Shown here: in pieces, positions 26,085 through 34,082 of the stretch
How positions within the stretch are numbered: position 1 is the stretch's first letter
Layout of the letters: the number at the start of each line of letters is the position of its first letter
Assembly: GCA_951800685.1 (NCBI GenBank)
Contig: CATOJY010000003.1
Coordinates: forward strand, 80,563-144,562
DNA length: 64,000 nucleotides
Source: an uncultured Lachnospiraceae bacterium
Lineage (GTDB): Bacteria; Bacillota; Clostridia; Lachnospirales; Lachnospiraceae
Reading direction: 5' to 3'
Translations under genes and position numbers: made by a program
Notes under the pieces: model-generated
Databases searched by the model: none
Seen by the model: only the letters and a program-made list of their open reading frames with translations
What the model was told of the DNA's origin: nothing

Positions 26085-28730
26085 TTATGCATTTCCGATC
26101 TGTTCTTCCAGCACCTTAACGCTCTGTTCGATCGCAGCGTCAATTCCCGCCGGATTTTTACCGCCTGCCTGCGCCATGTTCGGTCGTCCACCACCACCGC
26201 CGCCTACAAGCGCCGCAATCCCCTTGATCAGATTGCCTGCGTGGGCTCCCTGTCCCATAGCACCTTGGGTAGCCATAGCAATCATATTCACCTTGGCATC
26301 TTTCTCTGAGATCAACACCACAACGCCTTCGCCCAGCTTTTCTTTCAACTGGTCACCCAGCTCCCGCAGACCATTCATATCCACTCCGGCAACCTTTGAT
26401 GCCAGCAGTTTCACTCCTTTGATCTCCTGCACTTGATCCATCACATCACCCAAGGCATCTTTCGCCGCCTTGCTCTTTAACGCCTCATTCTCGCTCTGCA
26501 GTGCCTTCATCTCTGCCATCAGGTGTTCACACCGCTCTACCAGACTGGCCGGTGAAGTCTTAAGTACCCTGGCAGCTTCCTGCAGCTCTCCTTCCAGCTT
26601 TTGGTAGTAAGCGGTCACATTGCTTCCCGTCACCGCCTCAATCCTGCGTACACCTGCCGCCACGCCGGATTCAGACAGAATTTTGAAGGAACCAATCATC
26701 CCTGTAGCTTTCACATGCGTACCACCGCACAACTCTTTCGAGAAGTCGCCCATCTGCACGACTCTTACGGTCTCGCCGTATTTCTCACCAAAAAGCGCCA
26801 TAGCGCCAGACTGCTTCGCCTCCTCGATCGTCATCACTTTCGTCTCAACCGCCAGATTCTCCGCGATCTGCTCATTGACAATCTGCTCAACCTTGCGGAT
26901 CTCTTCTGCCGTCATCGCTGCAGAATGAGAGAAATCAAAACGGGTTCTCTCCCCATCCTGATAGGACCCTGCCTGCTCCACGTGGTCGCCCAGCACCTCC
27001 CGGAGCGCTTTCTGCAACAGATGCGTCGCACTATGATTCTTACAGGTACTGCCTCTTCTCACCGGATCCACTGACAAGGTAACAGCATCGCCAACCTTGA
27101 ACATACCTCTGGTCATCTTGCCTACATGACCTATCTTGCCGCCCAAAAGCTTGATCGTATTCTCAACCTGAAACTCACCATCCGGCGTCGTAATTGTGCC
27201 GATATCGCCTTCCTGTCCACCCATAGTCGCATAGAAAGGCGTCTGAGCAACGATCACCGTACCAATTTCACCGTCCGTCAGCGCTTCTACCAGCTCTGTT
27301 TCCGTGGTGAGAACCGTCACTTCCGAACCAACACTCAGATTGTCGTACCCGACAAACTCTGTCGTGATGGCCGGATCGATAGATTCATATACCGTCACGT
27401 CCGCTCCCATATAATTGGTTGTCTTCCGGGCTTTGCGTGCCTTATCCTTCTGTTCCTGCATGCATGCCCTGAATCCTTCCTCATCTACCGTAAAGCTCTT
27501 TTCTTCCAAAATTTCCTTCGTTAAATCGAGCGGGAATCCATAAGTGTCATATAACTTGAAAGCATCTGCACCGCCCAGCTCTTTGCTGCCTTGCGCCGCT
27601 ACAGCCTGCGTCATCTCACTCAGAATAGTTAATCCCTGATCAATCGTCTTATTAAACTTATTCTCTTCCTGCGTCAGCACGTTAAAGATAAATACCTTCT
27701 TTTCCTCCAGCTCTGGATAACCATCCTTCGAACCCTCAATGACCGTGCCAGCCAGATCAGACAGAAAAGTTCCCTGGATACCCAGCTTTCTGCCCTGACG
27801 CGCCGCACGCCGGATGATTCTGCGCAGCACATATCCTCTTCCCTCGTTAGAAGGCATAATACCATCAGAGATCATAAAAGTAGCCGAACGGATATGGTCT
27901 GTAATAATGCGGATCGATACATCCGTATTATAGTCCTTCTTATACTCTACACCGGCAATCTCGCACACCCTTGTGCGCAACGCCAATACTGTGTCCACGT
28001 CAAAAATGGAATCCACATCCTGTACTGCAGACGCCAATCGCTCTAATCCCATACCAGTATCAATATTCTTCTGTACGAGCTCTGTATAATTGCCCTTGCC
28101 GTCATTGTCAAACTGGGTAAACACGTTGTTCCATATCTCCATATAACGGTCACACTCACACCCTACGGTGCAGTCCGGTTTACCACAACCATATTTCTCC
28201 CCACGGTCATAATAAATCTCCGAACAGGGACCGCAAGGACCAGAACCATGCTCCCAGAAATTATCTTCCTTGCCGAAACGGTAAATCCGCTCCGCCGGAA
28301 TACCAATCTCCTTATTCCAGATCTCGAAAGCTTCCTCGTCATTCTCATAGATCGAAGGATAGAGTCTGTCCGCATCCAATCCTACTACCTCTGTGAGAAA
28401 TTCCCAGCTCCACGCGATTGCCTCATGCTTAAAGTAATCCCCAAAAGAGAAGTTACCAAGCATCTCGAAGAATGTGCCATGTCTTGCCGTCTTACCCACA
28501 TTCTCCAAATCTCCTGTGCGGATACATTTCTGACAGGTAGTAACCCGTCTTCTGGGTGGAATTTCCTGCCCTGTAAAATAAGGCTTTAGCGGCGCCATAC
28601 CTGAATTAATCAATAACAGACTATTGTCATTGTGAGGCACCAGTGAAAAGCTTTTCATCTTTAAATGTTCTTTACTTTCAAAAAAATCAAGGAACATTCT
28701 TCGTAAATCATTCACACCATATGGTTTCAT
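26085..28730 (-). CDS. alaS: Alanyl-tRNA synthetase
   Basis: Charges tRNA-Ala; 881 residues, full length. Class II core at the N-terminus with NSGMAPLKPYF and RHGTFFEMLGNFSFGDYFK (motif 2). The editing domain has the zinc-binding HSATHLL motif and the CGGTHVKATG motif near residues 555–665. The C-terminal C-Ala domain ends with a Gly-rich GGGGGGRPNMAQAGG stretch. The HxxxH and CxxxH editing ligands are intact. glyS lies 86 bases upstream, and a GT-C membrane protein begins 11 bases downstream. Confidence 0.97.
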   Translation of the reverse strand: MKPYGVNDLRRMFLDFFESKEHLKMKSFSLVPHNDNSLLLINSGMAPLKPYFTGQEIPPRRRVTTCQKCIRTGDLENVGKTARHGTFFEMLGNFSFGDYFKHEAIAWSWEFLTEVVGLDADRLYPSIYENDEEAFEIWNKEIGIPAERIYRFGKEDNFWEHGSGPCGPCSEIYYDRGEKYGCGKPDCTVGCECDRYMEIWNNVFTQFDNDGKGNYTELVQKNIDTGMGLERLASAVQDVDSIFDVDTVLALRTRVCEIAGVEYKKDYNTDVSIRIITDHIRSATFMISDGIMPSNEGRGYVLRRIIRRAARQGRKLGIQGTFLSDLAGTVIEGSKDGYPELEEKKVFIFNVLTQEENKFNKTIDQGLTILSEMTQAVAAQGSKELGGADAFKLYDTYGFPLDLTKEILEEKSFTVDEEGFRACMQEQKDKARKARKTTNYMGADVTVYESIDPAITTEFVGYDNLSVGSEVTVLTTETELVEALTDGEIGTVIVAQTPFYATMGGQEGDIGTITTPDGEFQVENTIKLLGGKIGHVGKMTRGMFKVGDAVTLSVDPVRRGSTCKNHSATHLLQKALREVLGDHVEQAGSYQDGERTRFDFSHSAAMTAEEIRKVEQIVNEQIAENLAVETKVMTIEEAKQSGAMALFGEKYGETVRVVQMGDFSKELCGGTHVKATGMIGSFKILSESGVAAGVRRIEAVTGSNVTAYYQKLEGELQEAARVLKTSPASLVERCEHLMAEMKALQSENEALKSKAAKDALGDVMDQVQEIKGVKLLASKVAGVDMNGLRELGDQLKEKLGEGVVVLISEKDAKVNMIAMATQGAMGQGAHAGNLIKGIAALVGGGGGGRPNMAQAGGKNPAGIDAAIEQSVKVLEEQIGNA

Positions 28731-28816
28731 CGTAGTTCTCTATCCTTTCTTTCACGCCTGTAGCAGCAAAAATACAAATTATTACATCCGTTATTTTTCG
28801 TGTATGAGCCCTATTT

Positions 28817-30205
28817 TCAGAAGGTAAACTTATCTGCAAAATACACATCCAACTGGTCGATTGCAATTCGCTCCTGTTCCATGGAATCCCGGAAACGCAC
28901 AGTCACACAGCCGTCCGTCTCAGAATCGAAATCATAAGTAACACAAAACGGCGTCCCGATTTCATCCTGTCTGCGGTATCTCTTACCAATGTTGCCTCTG
29001 TCGTCAAATTCACAGTTATATTTTTTGGATAACTGTGCGAATACTTTCTCCGCACCTTCATTTAACTTCTTGGAAAGCGGCAGCACACCAATCTTTACAG
29101 GTGCCAGAGCCGGATGGAAATGCAGTACAGTACGTACATCTCCCTCCCCGATCTCCTCCTCGTCATAAGCGCCACAAAGCACTGCCAGGAAAAGTCTCTC
29201 CACTCCCAGCGAAGGTTCTATGACATAAGGAATATATTTCTCATTCTTCGAATCATCAAAGTAAGACATATCTTCGCCAGAAGTATTCTGGTGCTGCGTC
29301 AGATCATAGTTCGTTCTGTCAGCGATACCCCACAGCTCACCCCAGCCGAAGGGGAACAGGAATTCAATATCCGTAGTCGCTTTAGAATAGAAGGAAAGCT
29401 CCTCCTTATCATGGTCACGGACACGCATCTCCTCTTCCTTCATACCAAGACTCTTCAAGAAATCAATACAATACTGTTTCCAGTATGCAAACCATTCCAA
29501 ATCCGTATCCGGCTCACAGAAAAATTCCATTTCCATCTGCTCGAACTCTCTCACCCGGAAGATAAAGTTTCCTGGCGTAATCTCATTTCGGAAAGACTTA
29601 CCAACCTGACAGATCCCGAAAGGAATCTTCTTGCGGGAAGTTCTCTGTACATTCTTAAAATTGACGAAGATACCCTGCGCTGTCTCAGGACGCAGATACA
29701 CCGTATTCTTAGCATCCTCCGTAACACCCTGGAAAGTCTTGAACATCAGGTTAAACTGCCTGATATCTGTAAAATTATGTTTGCCGCAGGTCGGGCAGGG
29801 AATGTTATGTTCTTCGATAAAATCTTTCATCTCCTGCTGGCTCCAGCCGTCCACAGAGCTGTCTAGAGTCATACCCTGTTCTGCCACGTAGTCCTCAATG
29901 ATCTTATCTGCACGAAATCTCTCATGACATTCCTTACAATCCATCAGTGGATCGGAGAAGCTGCCTAAATGGCCGCTTGCTACCCAAGTCTGCGGATTCA
30001 TCAGAATCGCACAGTCCACACCCACATTATATGGACTCTCCATCACGAACTTCTGCCACCATGCCTTCTTAATATTATTCTTCAACTCTACACCTAGATT
30101 ACCGAAATCCCATGTATTCGCCAATCCACCATAAATCTCGGAACCAGGATAAACAAATCCCCTCGCTTTCGATAACGCTACTATTTTTTCCATTGTTTTT
30201 TCCAT
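28817..30205 (-). CDS. glyS: Glycyl-tRNA synthetase, alpha2-type
   Basis: The one-chain, eukaryote/archaea-like GlyRS used by many Firmicutes, not the alpha2-beta2 enzyme. Signatures are [18 protein letters not shown] near the N-terminus, the class II motif 2 region with [20 protein letters not shown], and [14 protein letters not shown] (motif 3). The C-terminal anticodon domain begins near [15 protein letters not shown] 30205 follows GAAAGGACAG and gives 462 residues; the in-frame start at 30229 adds eight less likely residues. alaS follows 86 bases downstream; upstream is a lipoprotein gene after a gap of about 185 bases without a T-box. Confidence 0.96.
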   Translation of the reverse strand: MEKTMEKIVALSKARGFVYPGSEIYGGLANTWDFGNLGVELKNNIKKAWWQKFVMESPYNVGVDCAILMNPQTWVASGHLGSFSDPLMDCKECHERFRADKIIEDYVAEQGMTLDSSVDGWSQQEMKDFIEEHNIPCPTCGKHNFTDIRQFNLMFKTFQGVTEDAKNTVYLRPETAQGIFVNFKNVQRTSRKKIPFGICQVGKSFRNEITPGNFIFRVREFEQMEMEFFCEPDTDLEWFAYWKQYCIDFLKSLGMKEEEMRVRDHDKEELSFYSKATTDIEFLFPFGWGELWGIADRTNYDLTQHQNTSGEDMSYFDDSKNEKYIPYVIEPSLGVERLFLAVLCGAYDEEEIGEGDVRTVLHFHPALAPVKIGVLPLSKKLNEGAEKVFAQLSKKYNCEFDDRGNIGKRYRRQDEIGTPFCVTYDFDSETDGCVTVRFRDSMEQERIAIDQLDVYFADKFTF

Positions 30206-30389
30206 CGCTTCTGTCCTTTCTATTCCCACCGCTCACACTGCGGCTTGTGATCCATCTTGTCTTAACTGGTTAAACTTTCATGACTTTATAAATAATAATC
30301 GTTATGTAACCAAAGTATATAGCATGTGTAATTAATTATCGTTATCCTTTATATCGTTTTGATAACACATGTATTTACCTTGTTCGCCA

Positions 30390-31028
30390 TCATTCAAAAA
30401 TAATATATGACAGCATACTTTCCTGCTCCCCTGACGACGATGACGGATAATCAAGGCTGACGCCGCTTTTACCTGCAAAGGAAACCTTAAGATCACTGGC
30501 AGCACTTTGGTTTACATACAGCACTTTTCCATAAGTATTTACCACCAACTCTTCTTCCGGTTTCATACCAATAATTACAATCTGTTTCTTCTCTGGATCT
30601 TCGATCTCACTGATCTCCATCGGTTGTCCTTTGGTGGAAGTGAACGCAACGTATCCTAGATTGTATCCTTTCTCATCCGCTTCTTCCAGTGTTCCCACAA
30701 ATAACTCTCTACTGTTAAAAGCACTGTAATCCGCACCAGATGCATAATCAAAATGAAGCAGAATTCTACCGTCTTTCTCTTCCACTTCACCCAGGATAAC
30801 GCGATCGGCCCCATTGTCCAAACAGTATTCCGCGACTCTCTCCTCTGCTAATGATATAAGTCCATCTTTCTCGTAGTAATTCTGTTCAAACTGCCCGACA
30901 ATCTGATGGCTTATTTTTCCATCCTTGTCTATAGAAACAGAACTGACTTCCGGTGCCCTACCATCCCCACAGCCGGCAAGAACACAGGCCAATGCCAGAA
31001 CCGGCATCACACTCTTTCCTCTTCGCAT
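30390..31028 (-). CDS. Hypothetical lipoprotein
   Basis: A 212-residue protein with an N-terminal signal and lipobox LAGC (Cys at residue 20), so it should be lipid-anchored on the outer face of the membrane. The mature part is acidic and beta/alpha mixed, with no recognised family. Weakly repeated parts (DGRILLHFDYASGADYSAFN; KPEEELVVNTYGKVLYVN) do not point to a function. ATG 31028 follows GAGAGGAACG. It lies 57 bases after recO on the same strand and before glyS, and may belong to the era–recO transcript. Confidence 0.8.
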   Translation of the reverse strand: MRRGKSVMPVLALACVLAGCGDGRAPEVSSVSIDKDGKISHQIVGQFEQNYYEKDGLISLAEERVAEYCLDNGADRVILGEVEEKDGRILLHFDYASGADYSAFNSRELFVGTLEEADEKGYNLGYVAFTSTKGQPMEISEIEDPEKKQIVIIGMKPEEELVVNTYGKVLYVNQSAASDLKVSFAGKSGVSLDYPSSSSGEQESMLSYIIFE

Positions 31029-31084
31029 ACACGTTCCTCTCTGTTCCCTTCTTCTTAACCACTTACATACTGCATTTCATTATA

Positions 31085-31732
31085 TTAAAGATTATCCACA
31101 ATTTCAAGACTTTTAAACGTCCTGTCCAGATATCGTCTGCGATAATCGCCTGCGATCGTACAAAGTTCTTCCAACACATTTTCTTTTACCGTGAACGTAT
31201 ACAGCTTTTCAATACCCGCCTGCATAATGTATGAAACCGCATAGGCAGTAGAAGCATCCCACACTCCCTGCGTCGGCATTCCCGGAAATTCTCCGTTCAC
31301 TATCATTGCCTTCATCTCGAAAACACAGCGGACCAACCGGTTAGAGATTCCCTTATGTAAAAGCGCCCGCAAAGACTGATATACCAGCTTTAACATCTCT
31401 TTCTCGTCATTATTCTCTCTGGTGTAATAATCTGACACCTCCAGAAAATACATACCGTAATAAGCACCCTCGAAATCTTCCCGCAGACCCTCAAAATAAT
31501 TGCTGATCACAGCATCCATGATATTGTAAGAACTTCGGCCCACATAGAGTTTAAACTCTCCGAAAGAGAAAGGATTCGTCGCTGCGAGCAGCCTGTTTCC
31601 CGGCTTACGTGCCCCCCTCGCAAAGGCAGAAATCTTTCCCTTCTCTTTTGTAAGTATCACAACTCTTTTGTCATATTCACCGATGGGTTCAGCCTTTAAG
31701 ACCATTCCCGTAATCTGTGTATATTCCTGCAT
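31085..31732 (-). CDS. recO: DNA repair protein RecO
   Basis: Recombination mediator that, with RecF and RecR, loads RecA on SSB-covered gaps. The N-terminal OB fold starts with TQITGMVLKAEPIGEYDKRVVILT and KISAFARGARK. The region FGEFKLYVGRSSYNIMDAVISN follows, with a helical C-terminal half. At 215 residues it is slightly shorter than many RecO proteins and lacks an obvious four-Cys zinc motif. ATG 31732 follows CAGGAG at 9 bases and lies inside the end of the upstream yqzL-like gene. The era–yqzL–recO order is that of Bacillus. Confidence 0.93.
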   Translation of the reverse strand: MQEYTQITGMVLKAEPIGEYDKRVVILTKEKGKISAFARGARKPGNRLLAATNPFSFGEFKLYVGRSSYNIMDAVISNYFEGLREDFEGAYYGMYFLEVSDYYTRENNDEKEMLKLVYQSLRALLHKGISNRLVRCVFEMKAMIVNGEFPGMPTQGVWDASTAYAVSYIMQAGIEKLYTFTVKENVLEELCTIAGDYRRRYLDRTFKSLEIVDNL

Positions 31733-31868
31733 GAGAATGTTCTCCTGCCCTTTCTTCCTTCCCTTCCTGCTTTTCAAGTCCCTCGTCTTGTGCCGCATCT
31801 TTGTATGCCAGAAAATCGTCAATCTTCCCTGTTATCATAAACTTATCCCAGTAATTTATCGCTTTCAT
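31689..31868 (-). CDS. yqzL: YqzL-like small protein
   Basis: A 59-residue protein between era and recO. Its start, MKAINYWDKFMITGKIDDFLAYKDA, has the W-x-x-F-x-x-TG-x-(I/V)-x-x-(Y/F)-L-x-(Y/F)-K pattern of the YqzL-like family; the Bacillus gene lies in exactly the same place. The tail is Glu/Lys/Gly-rich. ATG 31868 follows AGGGGG. The end overlaps the recO start by 44 bases in a different frame, which suggests translational coupling. Function unknown for the family. An earlier in-frame ATG at 31898 is possible. Confidence 0.75.
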   Translation of the reverse strand: MKAINYWDKFMITGKIDDFLAYKDAAQDEGLEKQEGKEERAGEHSHAGIYTDYGNGLKG

Positions 31869-31927
31869 CTTACGCCCCCTGATCCTGTCTGACTGCATAT
31901 TTTTAGGGTTCGCAGATTTACTCTTTT

Positions 31928-32842
31928 CTATTCTGTTTCTTTCGGATTATAGCCGAAATTTTTCAACAGGTAATCACTGTCACGCCAATCTTTCTTCACC
32001 TTGACCCAAAGCTTCAGATTCACCTGGCACTCTACCAGTTCTTCTATATCCGGCCTGGCCATGGATCCGATCTTCTTAAGCATGCTCCCCTGCTTTCCAA
32101 TAATGATCCCTTTATGGGATTCTCTCTCGCAAACGATTGTAGCATCGATATCCGCGATCCTTTTCCGAAACTTCATCTGTTCAATCGTTACGGCAATGCC
32201 ATGGGGAATCTCATCTTCCAGACATCTAAGCGCTTTCTCCCTGATCAGTTCCGCCACGATCTGTCTCATTGGCTGGTCCGTGACAGTATCCTCATCATAA
32301 AACGGCTCTCCATAAGGCAGATATTTCATAATACAATCGATCAGTATCTCCGTACCATCGTTTTTCAGCGCGGATACAGGAACGATCTCTACGAAATCAA
32401 GCTGCTTTCTATATGCGTCAATAGACGCCAGAATCTTTTCCTTTTGTATTGTGTCAATCTTGTTGATGACAAGTATAACCGGTGTTTTTGTTTTCTTAAG
32501 CTGTTCAATTATATGCTGTTCTCCAGCGCCTATATAGTCTGTTGGCTCCACCAGCCAGAGAATTACATCTACATCTTCTATCGTCCTTCGCGCAACATTG
32601 ACCATATAATCCCCTAGCTTATTTTTGGCTTTGTGGATCCCTGGAGTGTCCAGGAATACAATCTGGCCTTCCTCTGACGTATATACTGTCTGGATCCGAT
32701 TTCTAGTGGTCTGTGGTTTCTTGGATGTGATGGCAATCTTCTGGCCGATCAAGGCATTCATCAAGGTTGATTTCCCGACATTTGGTCTACCGATCAACGT
32801 GGCAAATCCTACTTTCATCTGTCTGCTATTGTTCTCCTGCAT
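31928..32842 (-). CDS. era: Era GTPase
   Basis: Ras-like GTPase that binds the 3' end of 16S rRNA and aids 30S assembly. G motifs: GRPNVGKSTL (P-loop, near residue 18), T in the PQTTRNRI switch I stretch, DTPGIHKAK (G3), and NKID (G4). The C-terminal KH domain has the GIIIGKQGSMLKKIG motif near residue 245. At 304 residues it is normal. ATG 32842 follows AGGGATT. It lies 45 bases after the DUF4349 lipoprotein gene and before yqzL–recO. Confidence 0.97.
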   Translation of the reverse strand: MQENNSRQMKVGFATLIGRPNVGKSTLMNALIGQKIAITSKKPQTTRNRIQTVYTSEEGQIVFLDTPGIHKAKNKLGDYMVNVARRTIEDVDVILWLVEPTDYIGAGEQHIIEQLKKTKTPVILVINKIDTIQKEKILASIDAYRKQLDFVEIVPVSALKNDGTEILIDCIMKYLPYGEPFYDEDTVTDQPMRQIVAELIREKALRCLEDEIPHGIAVTIEQMKFRKRIADIDATIVCERESHKGIIIGKQGSMLKKIGSMARPDIEELVECQVNLKLWVKVKKDWRDSDYLLKNFGYNPKETE

Positions 32843-32887
32843 AATCCCTATCTACTTTCTGTTTCGTTTCATAATTAACTGCTTTCC

Positions 32888-34003
32888 TTATTGTTCGTCT
32901 TTCTTATCCTGCTCTGTCTGTTCATCCTCCTGGATTTTATGCTGCTCTCCTGCCATCTTCTGCTCTTCTGCGGGCTTTGCATGTGTCGGTGTATATGGAT
33001 TGTATGGATTCTCACGCTGCCTTTTACGGCCAGCATTTTTCTTTTCCTGCCGTTTCATAATAAACCGTACTGCCACGGTTATGACCACAATCACCACTGC
33101 CCACACAAACAGATATGGAATATTAATCACAAACCAAATTGCGGTATTTTGGATCCCCTTTCCAACTCCTTCCATACTCTTAAAAAAGCCGCTTCGGATC
33201 CGCTCACCCATCGCAGTGGCTTCTGTCGGGGAATAATGTTCCACTTCATCCACACTCAAATATACGGTACTATAATCGATCTTATTGTCATAGGTACGGA
33301 GCTGCGCTTCCATACTCTCGATCTGATACCGCACTTCTGAAAGGCGTCCTTCGATTGTCACGATGTCTTCCACAGACTCAGCCTGTTCTAACAGTTCCAG
33401 AAGCCTATCCTGTTCTGTAAGGAGCGCCTTCTTGTGGCTTTCCAGGTCTACATACTGCAGCGTCACATCCGTCACGCTCTCAGAGCGGCTTGTCACGTTA
33501 GTCTGCTGTCCAACCTCTTCCAGAAATAGCTCCAGATTCTCCCGTGGAATCCTCACTGTCATGCTGGCACAGCGCAAATACTTCGTGCCTTGGTAGTCTT
33601 TAGCGTATTCATTGCTCCTGCTGAAACTAGACAATTCCTCTATGTAACCGCCAAGTGCTGTCACCTTCTGCTCAATCGTAGGCAACAACACATCAAATTG
33701 TTCCGTTTCTACGTTCAACGTCACATTTTTGATCAACTTGCGGTCAGAGACTGCCTCCTCAGGCACCTCTGGATTGGCGTTCTCCTCCTGTGCTACTGTT
33801 TCATCCTCGTAGACCTTTTCCTCTACAGCCTCATTCGTATAAATTCCACCGCCGGATTCATAAGCTGCCGTATCTGTTGCGGCCATCTCATAAGCCGCCA
33901 TCCCTTTATCTTCGGCGCCACCGCAGCCCCCAAGGGCTGCAGCCAGCAAACCTGCTGTCAACACAGCATACACATGATTTATCGTTTTCCTGTTCACGAT
34001 CAT
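32888..34003 (-). CDS. DUF4349 lipoprotein with C-terminal membrane segment
   Basis: 371 residues. The N-terminal signal ends in a lipobox (LGGC, Cys near residue 27). A Glu/Ala-rich linker follows, then the DUF4349 region (about 90–300) with VTLNVETEQFD, VTDVTLQYVDLE and a long coiled coil (about 200–260). A C-terminal membrane helix (about 312–335) is followed by a basic, Lys/Gln-rich tail, so the protein is anchored at both ends. ATG 34003 follows GGAG; the earlier in-frame start at 34048 would bury the signal peptide. It lies between the M16 peptidase and era. DUF4349 proteins have no established function. Confidence 0.85.
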   Translation of the reverse strand: MIVNRKTINHVYAVLTAGLLAAALGGCGGAEDKGMAAYEMAATDTAAYESGGGIYTNEAVEEKVYEDETVAQEENANPEVPEEAVSDRKLIKNVTLNVETEQFDVLLPTIEQKVTALGGYIEELSSFSRSNEYAKDYQGTKYLRCASMTVRIPRENLELFLEEVGQQTNVTSRSESVTDVTLQYVDLESHKKALLTEQDRLLELLEQAESVEDIVTIEGRLSEVRYQIESMEAQLRTYDNKIDYSTVYLSVDEVEHYSPTEATAMGERIRSGFFKSMEGVGKGIQNTAIWFVINIPYLFVWAVVIVVITVAVRFIMKRQEKKNAGRKRQRENPYNPYTPTHAKPAEEQKMAGEQHKIQEDEQTEQDKKDEQ

Positions 34004-34082
34004 AGCAATCTCCATTTCTATCCCGCAGACCGGACTACCTCCAGCCAATACACGACCCTAGGTCATTTTTCACACCACACTG

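Noticed and set aside
30206..30389. T-box leader for glyS
   Set aside because: The sequence is AT-rich and lacks the T-box core and a leader terminator.
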